Assembly (NCBI GenBank): GCA_003538615.1
Contig: DPRT01000112.1
Span: 3,386 to 9,322 of the forward strand
Direction of reading: 5' to 3'
Length of the DNA stretch: 5,937 nt
Source of the DNA: Holophagaceae bacterium
GTDB taxonomy: Bacteria > Acidobacteriota > Holophagae > Holophagales > Holophagaceae
The position numbers were made by a program, and so were the translations under genes. Numbering within the stretch: position 1 is the stretch's first letter; each line of letters opens with the position of its first letter. Positions 1 through 5,168 of the stretch are shown in pieces. The notes under the pieces were generated by a model that searched no databases, was not told where the DNA came from, and worked only from the letters and a program-made list of their open reading frames with translations.

Positions 1-14
1 GTGGCCCCCGTGAT

Positions 15-19
15 GGGAG
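15..19 (+). promoter_or_regulatory. Ribosome binding site of the ferredoxin-like gene
   Basis: GGGAG sits 5 bases before the ATG at 25. It lies inside the longer open frame that begins at position 1, so it is the main reason to choose ATG 25 over GTG 1 or ATG 13. Confidence 0.5.
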
Positions 20-24
20 CGGCC

Positions 25-333
25 ATGAAGCGGCAGGTGCTGGTGTGCACCTCGAAAAGCTGCGCGGCCAACGGTTCCGAGGCGGTGCTGGAGGCCTTCA
101 AGGCCCAGCTGATCGAGGAGGGGCTGCTCTTCTACAAGGGGAACCGGGAGGGCGAGGTGCACTGCGGCCACTGCGGCTCCGTGGGCTTCTGCGCCATCGG
201 CCCGGCGGTGCTGGTGTACCCGGACGGCATCTGGTACGCCCACGTGACCCCCGCCGATGTGCCCGAGATCATCGAAAGCCACCTCAAGGGCGGCGTGCCC
301 GTGGAGCGGCTGGTGCGGAAGCGGCTAGGCTGA
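25..333 (+). CDS. Small thioredoxin-like [2Fe-2S] ferredoxin-domain protein
   Basis: This is a 102-residue protein resembling the thioredoxin-fold [2Fe-2S] domain found alone in Shethna-type ferredoxins and at the N terminus of NuoF/HydB-type subunits. Such proteins carry electrons or serve as small redox modules in the cytoplasm. Visible evidence: an N-terminal VLVCTSKSC (Cys8 and Cys13, C-x4-C), a helix, then HCGHCGSVGFCAIGP with Cys47, Cys50 and Cys56, followed by the family-typical VLVYPDGIWYAHVTP and a C-terminal helix ending in PVERLV. The family normally has C-x-G-x-C in the second half. Here the first Cys of that motif is Ser52, which is odd. ATG at 25 is preferred because GGGAG at 15-19 lies 5 bases upstream. 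The frame is also open from GTG 1 and ATG 13, so a longer N terminus or an upstream continuation cannot be ruled out. No partner gene is visible on the left. It converges on mobA and overlaps it by 9 bp. The fold is well supported; the partner and exact role are unknown. Confidence 0.85.
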   Translation: MKRQVLVCTSKSCAANGSEAVLEAFKAQLIEEGLLFYKGNREGEVHCGHCGSVGFCAIGPAVLVYPDGIWYAHVTPADVPEIIESHLKGGVPVERLVRKRLG

Positions 334-906
334 GCCCTCACCCTCGAACATCTGCCGCTCCTGCGGCGTGTCCACGTCCATCCATTCGGGCCCGTCGCAG
401 GGCAGGACGAGGTGGGGCAGGGCTTCCACCAGGGCCATGAGGGACCGGGGCGCGGCGGTGGAGAGGGCGGGGCGGAGGGTGGCCGGCAGCCAGCCGCCGA
501 GAGGCTGGAGGCGGCCCCCGTGCTGTGCCACCACCCAGCGGGCGGAGTCCGGATCGGCGGCCTCGGCGCGACGGATCCAGGCTTCGAGGGCCGCAGGCGA
601 CCAGCGCACCTGGTCGCAGGCCACCACCCACCAGCGGTCCACGACGGGCGCTGGCAGCGCCGCCCATGCCTGGAGCGCCCTGGCCGGGCCTTCGCGCGGG
701 TCCTGAACCACCGGGAGATCCAGGCGGTCAGGTAGCGGGTCGCCCAGTACCTGGGCCACGCCGCCGGGAAACACGGATTCGAAGACCCGGACGAGGTGGC
801 CGCCCCAGCTGCCCCCAGCCGGATGGCCGAGGGCGTGCTTGGCGCCTCCCATCCTGCGGCCTTGGCCGCCGCTCAGCAGCAGCAGGCCGGTGGGGCGGGT
901 GGTCAT
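325..906 (-). CDS. mobA: Molybdenum cofactor guanylyltransferase MobA
   Basis: This 193-residue cytoplasmic nucleotidyltransferase joins GMP from GTP to molybdopterin, giving the guanine-dinucleotide cofactor of DMSO-reductase-family enzymes. Visible evidence: the N-terminal nucleotide-binding loop LSGGQGRRMGGAK (residues 11-23, matching LAGGxSxRMGxxK); DPREGPARALQAW (69-81, matching the family's D..GPLAG segment); VVACDQV (94-100), whose Asp98 is the expected Mg ligand; GRLQPLGGWLP (131-141); and MDVDTPQE (176-183), matching the C-terminal N-x-[ND]-TP-[ED] motif. Length fits the family. The CDxP and GPLAG motifs are diverged, so a related transferase such as MocA-like cytidylyltransferase is a minor alternative, but pairing with moaA favours MobA. 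ATG at 906 is chosen over GTG 921 because it forms ATGA with the moaA stop and has AGGTGG 4 bases upstream. The stop end overlaps the convergent ferredoxin-like gene by 9 bp. Confidence 0.9.
   Translation of the reverse strand: MTTRPTGLLLLSGGQGRRMGGAKHALGHPAGGSWGGHLVRVFESVFPGGVAQVLGDPLPDRLDLPVVQDPREGPARALQAWAALPAPVVDRWWVVACDQVRWSPAALEAWIRRAEAADPDSARWVVAQHGGRLQPLGGWLPATLRPALSTAAPRSLMALVEALPHLVLPCDGPEWMDVDTPQERQMFEGEGSA
903..906 (-). promoter_or_regulatory. ATGA stop/start overlap, moaA-mobA translational coupling
   Basis: On the minus strand the mobA ATG and the moaA TGA share four bases. AGGTGG (complement of 911-916), 4 bases upstream, is the likely ribosome binding site. It lies inside the last moaA codons, just before those for the terminal Gly-Gly. 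This arrangement normally means co-transcription and translational coupling. Confidence 0.8.
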
Positions 907-2018
907 CCCCCCACCTGCCACATGCCACCCGCGAACTGGGGATCCTCGCCCCGGCGCATGGGATGGCAGTCCAGCTTGTCCGTGAGGGCCTGGCGGATGA
1001 GGCGGGCGAGATCCTCGTGGGAGGCGTGGTTATGCAGCGGCTCCAGCAGGTCCACAGGGCGGCCGCCGAAGAGGCAGGCCTTCAGTTCGCCGCGGCTGGT
1101 GAGGCGCACGCGGTTGCAGCGGTCGCAGAAGTCGGCGCTGAGGGTGGAGATGACGCCCACCTTGCCTTCGCTGCCGGGCAGGCGGAAGATCCGCGCGGGG
1201 CCTTCTTCCAGGCCGACCACGGGCTCCTCCTCCAGGGATGCGCCGAGGCCCTCCTGGACGGTGCGGAGGATCTCATCGGCGGGCATGAACTGGTCCTTCC
1301 CCCAGCTGTTGCCCTGGTAGGGCATGAACTCGATGAAGCGGACCTGGAGGCCCTCGGTCTGGGCGAGGCGGGCCAGGGGGACGATCTGGTCCTCGTTCCA
1401 GCCACGCAGTACCACGGCATTCAACTTGGCCTTCAGGCCCGCGGCCCGGGCGGCTTCCAGCCCGGCCAGCACCCGGGCCAGCCCATCCTTGCGGGTGAGG
1501 CGCTCGAAGGCGCCGCGATCGGCGGCATCCAGGCTCACGTTCACGCCGCACAGCCCCGCGTCCCGCAGGCCCCGGGCCCGTTTGGCGAGGTGGAGGCCGT
1601 TGGTGGTGAGGTGCACGCGCCCCTCTACCTCGGGACTGATGCCGGCCACGATGGTTTCCAGATCGCGGCGCATGAGGGGTTCGCCGCCGGTGAGACGCAC
1701 CTTCCGGATGCCGAGGCTGGTGAAGGCCTGGACCAGCTGCACCACCTCATTCCGGTTCATGGCGGGTTGCCCGGCCCGCTCCAGGGCTCCAGTCCGGGGC
1801 TTGCAGTACACGCAGGCCAGGTTGCACTGCTCCGTCACCGAGACCCGCAGGTAGGTGATGTTCCGGCCCAGCCCGTCCTTCAGCCCGTCCTTGAGGCGCA
1901 GCATGCGGGGGGGCTGGCTGATCGGAAGCATGGGGAGGGGGGACGGCACGGGGGCTCCTGGCCCATCCAGGATGCGCGGAAGGCCGCTGGTCCGCCCAGG
2001 GGTCGTGCCCTCGGTCAC
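903..2018 (-). CDS. moaA: GTP 3',8-cyclase MoaA (radical SAM)
   Basis: MoaA carries out the first step of molybdenum cofactor synthesis, turning GTP into 3',8-cyclo-7,8-dihydro-GTP with S-adenosylmethionine and two [4Fe-4S] clusters. All hallmarks are visible: GRNITYLRVSVTEQCNLACVYC with the radical-SAM CxxxCxxC (Cys65, 69, 72), the SAM-binding LTGGEPLMRRDL (109-120), TTNG (138-141), VSLDA (161-165), RFIEFMP (227-233), the second-cluster motif CDRCNRVRLTSRGELKAC (Cys298, 301, 315), and the functional C-terminal Gly-Gly (370-371). At 371 residues it is about 40 longer than usual. The excess is a Pro-rich N terminus before residue 40 and a duplicated KDGL at 43-50. The GTG start at 2018 has GAGGGG 4 bases upstream and lies 8 bp after the kinase stop. 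In-frame ATGs at 1931 and 1904 would give family-like lengths but have no ribosome binding site. It is the middle gene of the kinase-moaA-mobA unit. Confidence 0.96.
   Translation of the reverse strand: MTEGTTPGRTSGLPRILDGPGAPVPSPLPMLPISQPPRMLRLKDGLKDGLGRNITYLRVSVTEQCNLACVYCKPRTGALERAGQPAMNRNEVVQLVQAFTSLGIRKVRLTGGEPLMRRDLETIVAGISPEVEGRVHLTTNGLHLAKRARGLRDAGLCGVNVSLDAADRGAFERLTRKDGLARVLAGLEAARAAGLKAKLNAVVLRGWNEDQIVPLARLAQTEGLQVRFIEFMPYQGNSWGKDQFMPADEILRTVQEGLGASLEEEPVVGLEEGPARIFRLPGSEGKVGVISTLSADFCDRCNRVRLTSRGELKACLFGGRPVDLLEPLHNHASHEDLARLIRQALTDKLDCHPMRRGEDPQFAGGMWQVGG
1869..1892. repeat. moaA: Perfect 12-bp tandem duplication inside moaA
   Basis: CAGCCCGTCCTT occurs twice in a row on the plus strand, at 1869-1880 and 1881-1892. 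In moaA this encodes KDGLKDGL just before the conserved GRNITYLRVS segment, where other MoaA proteins carry a single L-x-D-x-(F/L)-GR. It keeps the frame and adds four residues, so slipped-strand duplication is the simplest origin. Confidence 0.9.
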
Positions 2019-2022
2019 AGGG

Positions 2023-2029
2023 CCCCTCA
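2023..2029 (-). promoter_or_regulatory. Ribosome binding site of moaA overlapping the kinase stop codon
   Basis: The minus strand reads TGAGGGG here: the kinase TGA runs straight into a GAGGGG ribosome binding site 4 bases before the moaA GTG at 2018. Terminating ribosomes would finish on the site, which suggests coupled translation. It is also the main support for the upstream GTG start of moaA. Confidence 0.55.
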
Positions 2030-5000
2030 GGGCTCCACGGGATTCAGGGGCAGTTCCACCAGGAAGCGGGCGCCCTTGCCCAGTTCGCTATCGATCTTCA
2101 GTTCGCCGTGGTGGGCCTCGACGATGCTCTGGCAGATGGAGAGGCCCAGGCCCCAGCCGTGGGCGGCATCGCCCGCCTGGGTCTGCTGGAAGGGCCGGAG
2201 GAGCTCCTGGATCTTGGAGGCATCCAGGCCGCGTCCGGTATCCCAGACCTCTAGGCGCCAGATCCCCAGGGCCAGGTCCACGGTGGACCGGACACCGACC
2301 TGGCCGCCGGCCGGCGTGAACTTCAGGGCGTTCTCGAAGAGGTTCAGCAGGACCTGGTGCAGGGTGGCGGTGTCGGCCTGGATCCACACCCGTCCGGTGT
2401 CGGGCGCGACCTCCAGGTGGAAGGCGAGGCCCTTGGCCTCGGCCTTGAGGCGCAGGGCGTCCTCGAAGCCCTCGGTGACTTCGGCGGGGAGGATGGCCGC
2501 CAGCTTGAGGCTCTGGAGCAGGGCTTCGGAACGGCTCTGGTCCAGCAGGTTCCGCACGAGGAGTTCGATGCGGTGGGCTTCCCGTTCCATCACGTCCAGC
2601 AGGGTCGTCCCGCTGGGCACCAGCTCACGCAAGCGGTCGAGGGTGAGGAGGATGGTGGTGAGCGGCGAGCGGAGGTCGTGGGTGACGGTGTCCAGCAGCC
2701 TGAGGCGCCCCTCCAGGCTGCGCTTGATCTGCTGGTGGGCGTGCTCCAGGGCGCGGTTCTGACGGGCGAGGAGGAGGGTCCGGTCCTCGATGGTCTCCTC
2801 CAGGTCGCGGGAACGCTGGGCGAGGGTGTGGACCCGCCACCAGAGCCCCCACCCGAGCAGCGCTACCAGGGCCAGGGCGAGCAGGCCCCGCACCAGCCAC
2901 CGTTCGTGCCAGGCGGGGCTGACCTCGATGGCCACGGGCACCGCCTCCACCCAGGTCACGCCATCGGTGGAGGCGCGGAGATGGAACTGGTAGCGGCCCG
3001 CGCCGAGGTTCCGGTACTGGAGGGTGAGGCCCTGGTTCACGGGCCGCCAGTCCTCGTCCACACCCTGGAGGTAGGCCTGGTAGTGAAGCCGGGAGGCCAC
3101 CAGGGGATCTCCGGTGTCGAAGCTCAGATCGAGGAAATCCGGGCGGGGAGGAACCTGTGCAGACGCGGAGAGGATCTCGGAGCCGCCTGGCCAGCGCACC
3201 TCGATGAGCGTGGGGGGTTGCAAGGGCGTGTTCCGGAAGCCCTGGGCATTCTGGAGCACGCAGGCACCGCCGATCATGCCGATCCACAGGCGGCCCTTGG
3301 AATCCAGGAGGAACCCGTTGTGATTGGTCTCTTCGGAGACCAGCCCCTGGCTTCGGCTCAGGTGGTGGAGGTCCCGGCCCTCCAGGAGGGTCACGCCCTT
3401 GTTGTGGCCGAAGGCCATGCGTCCGCGCCCCAGATCCACGATGAAGTTGATCCCCTCGTCCGGGAGGCCATCGGCCACACCGAAGCTGGCCCATTGGCCG
3501 TCCTTCCGGAGGTGGAGCCCCTTCATGGTACCGATCCACAGGCGCCCCCGGGCATCGGAAGTCATGGCCGTGACGGTGGAGGTGGCGAAGGGCGCATCGG
3601 GGAAGATCCGCTGGAGGCTCCCGCCCGCCAGTTCCCAGAGTCCGTATCCCGTGGCGAGCAGCAGGCGGCCTTCGTGGCGGAAGATGTCGGAAACCGTTTC
3701 ATCTCCCGTTTCCGCGGGCAGGCGGTGGTGGGCCAGGAAGCGCCCCTGGCCATCCAGCCGGAACAGGCCCTGATCGGTTCCCGCGAGAATGTCGGTTCCG
3801 TCCCGCACCAGGGTCAGGACAGCCGTCTCCGCCATCTCCCGGGGGCCTGCAGCCGACACACGGTCGCCCCTCCAGCGCGCGAGTCCGCGGTCCGTGCCCA
3901 CCCAGACGCCTCCGGATCCGTCCGGCAGCAGGCCCCAGCACTCGGTGGCGGGCAGGCCATTGTGCCGGGTCCAGTGCGCGGTGATGTTCCGGCCCTCGTC
4001 CACCTGGTAGAGGCCCGTGCTGGCGGCCAGCAGGTAGCGCGTGGGGTTCAGTTCGAGGATGCCGGATACCGCCGCGAGGTCCCTTCCCAGCGCCACGTTG
4101 GAACCATCCAGCGTCAATAGGTCCGGCAGGGCCTGGGCCACCAGGCCATCCCCGTCGGAACCCACCCAGAGCACGCCCCGCCGGTCACGCATGGCGATGG
4201 AGATGCGGTCCCTCGGGAGGCCGGTTTCGGCGGTGAGGAGGCGGGTGCCGCCGTCCGGTTCCCGCACCAGCACGCCATCGCCGCCGAGGGAGATCTGGAA
4301 ACCTTCGCCCTGGGCGTCGAACCGGAGGCTGGCCATGCGTGGGGAACGGGGCGGCAGCCCCTGCAACGGCTCGTTCACCCACCTCCCCTTCTCCATGCGG
4401 AGGAGGGCCCCATCGAGCAGGAGCCAGGCCCGTCCCTTCGCATCGACCTGGAGGTCGCGTACCCGGCCGCCAGGGTGTTGGACAGGCAGGGAATAGAGGC
4501 TGAGGCCCCGCTCATCCCAGCGGGCCACGGTGCTATCCGGCCCCAGAATCCAGACCCCCTTGCCTTGGTCCCTGGCCAGGCGCCGGACCGGCCCACCGGG
4601 CCAGGGGGCGGGCAGCTGGACTGGGACGAAGCGGCCGTCCTCGAGTCGGAACAGGCCATGGCGGTTGCCCACCAGGACGGTGTTCTGGGCATCCAGGCCG
4701 AGGGCGCCGCCCTCGAAACTCTCCTGATCCGGCCCCAGGCCGTAGTTCCGGACCATCTCGCCGCGGATTTCCGAGACCCCCTCCTGGCTGGCCACCCAGA
4801 TACTGCCGGAAGGGGACTCCATCAGGGACCGGATGAAGAGGGCCTTGAGCCCCTGGGGGCCCGCGAAGGTCCGGAAGCCGGAGGCGCCCAGGCGCGCGAC
4901 GCCGCCGGTGTTGGTGCCCACCCAGAGGAAGCCCCGCCGGTCCTCCAGCAAAGCGGTCACCTGGCTTTGGGGCAGGCCATCCTTCAGGCCGAACCGCCGG

Positions 5001-5086
5001 AATGCAGGCTGCTGGGCCGCAAGGGGCGGAAGGGCGGCCGCGAGGCCCAACAGGGCCCAGGCGAGAGTGGAGAGGAATGGACGCAT
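2027..5086 (-). CDS. Periplasmic double-propeller sensor histidine kinase (Reg_prop / Y_Y_Y / HisKA / HATPase)
   Basis: This 1019-residue membrane sensor kinase would read a signal outside the inner membrane and autophosphorylate a cytoplasmic His. Domains in order: signal peptide (about 1-24, MRPFLSTLAWALLGLAAALPPLAA); fourteen recognisable two-component-propeller blades between about 38 and 616, marked by G-x-L/V-W-V/I-G-T/S strands such as FLWVGT, IWVAS, VLWVGS, VWVGT and LWIGT, enough for two seven-bladed propellers; a Y_Y_Y domain (about 661-722); one membrane helix (about 735-750); a helical linker (752-798); HisKA with THDLRSPLT and phospho-acceptor His803; and HATPase_c with N box NLFENALKF (Asn915, Asn919), G1 DTGRG (949-953) and G2 GWGLGL (977-982). 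There is no receiver or DNA-binding domain, so a separate response regulator is needed, and none is in the window. ATG 5086 is chosen because it starts a classical signal peptide. ATG 5116 is in frame (10 more residues). Neither start has a good ribosome binding site. The ligand is unknown. Confidence 0.93.
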   Translation of the reverse strand: MRPFLSTLAWALLGLAAALPPLAAQQPAFRRFGLKDGLPQSQVTALLEDRRGFLWVGTNTGGVARLGASGFRTFAGPQGLKALFIRSLMESPSGSIWVASQEGVSEIRGEMVRNYGLGPDQESFEGGALGLDAQNTVLVGNRHGLFRLEDGRFVPVQLPAPWPGGPVRRLARDQGKGVWILGPDSTVARWDERGLSLYSLPVQHPGGRVRDLQVDAKGRAWLLLDGALLRMEKGRWVNEPLQGLPPRSPRMASLRFDAQGEGFQISLGGDGVLVREPDGGTRLLTAETGLPRDRISIAMRDRRGVLWVGSDGDGLVAQALPDLLTLDGSNVALGRDLAAVSGILELNPTRYLLAASTGLYQVDEGRNITAHWTRHNGLPATECWGLLPDGSGGVWVGTDRGLARWRGDRVSAAGPREMAETAVLTLVRDGTDILAGTDQGLFRLDGQGRFLAHHRLPAETGDETVSDIFRHEGRLLLATGYGLWELAGGSLQRIFPDAPFATSTVTAMTSDARGRLWIGTMKGLHLRKDGQWASFGVADGLPDEGINFIVDLGRGRMAFGHNKGVTLLEGRDLHHLSRSQGLVSEETNHNGFLLDSKGRLWIGMIGGACVLQNAQGFRNTPLQPPTLIEVRWPGGSEILSASAQVPPRPDFLDLSFDTGDPLVASRLHYQAYLQGVDEDWRPVNQGLTLQYRNLGAGRYQFHLRASTDGVTWVEAVPVAIEVSPAWHERWLVRGLLALALVALLGWGLWWRVHTLAQRSRDLEETIEDRTLLLARQNRALEHAHQQIKRSLEGRLRLLDTVTHDLRSPLTTILLTLDRLRELVPSGTTLLDVMEREAHRIELLVRNLLDQSRSEALLQSLKLAAILPAEVTEGFEDALRLKAEAKGLAFHLEVAPDTGRVWIQADTATLHQVLLNLFENALKFTPAGGQVGVRSTVDLALGIWRLEVWDTGRGLDASKIQELLRPFQQTQAGDAAHGWGLGLSICQSIVEAHHGELKIDSELGKGARFLVELPLNPVEP

Positions 5087-5168
5087 GGAGAGGAGGTCCG
5101 TCGTTGATAGAACCATCGGCGCGGGGGGCGCATACCGTGATCCTTGGGAGGCATGGGACTATGAAAGC
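5087..5168. promoter_or_regulatory. Divergent intergenic region between the kinase operon and the TatD gene
   Basis: About 80 bp separate the two divergent starts, so both promoters should lie here. On the plus strand TTGATA at 5104-5109 resembles a -35 element, but the best AT-bearing stretch downstream (around CATACC, 5131-5136) is a poor -10 with spacing over 20. On the minus strand TATCAA (complement of 5104-5109) resembles a -10 that would suit the kinase ATG at 5086, with no clear -35. GGGAGG at 5146-5151 is the only good ribosome-binding-like motif, 17 bases before the TatD ATG. I see no terminator, operator palindrome or riboswitch. Confidence 0.4.

Noticed and set aside
1..24. GTG at 1 or ATG at 13 as the ferredoxin-like start
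   Set aside because: Both add residues outside the conserved domain, while ATG 25 has a well-spaced GGGAG. What lies before the window is unknown, so this is a preference, not proof.
354..367. A small hairpin, GCCGC-TCCT-GCGGC, near the convergent gene ends
   Set aside because: It has only a 5-bp stem inside the mobA coding sequence with no T tract, so it does not qualify as a terminator.
919..921. GTG at 921 as the mobA start
   Set aside because: It adds only MAGGG before the conserved N terminus and loses the ATGA coupling and the AGGTGG spacing that support ATG 906.
525..2762. A 745-codon open frame on the plus strand, opposite mobA, moaA and the kinase 3' end
   Set aside because: It lies antisense to three genes with clear family motifs, and its translation is low-complexity and matches no family I recognise. 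Long antisense frames are expected in very GC-rich coding DNA.
2357..4120. A 587-codon plus-strand open frame opposite the kinase
   Set aside because: It is a shadow of the kinase reading frame, rich in Gly, Glu, Ala and Val as expected from reverse-complemented propeller codons. It has no motif and no convincing start.
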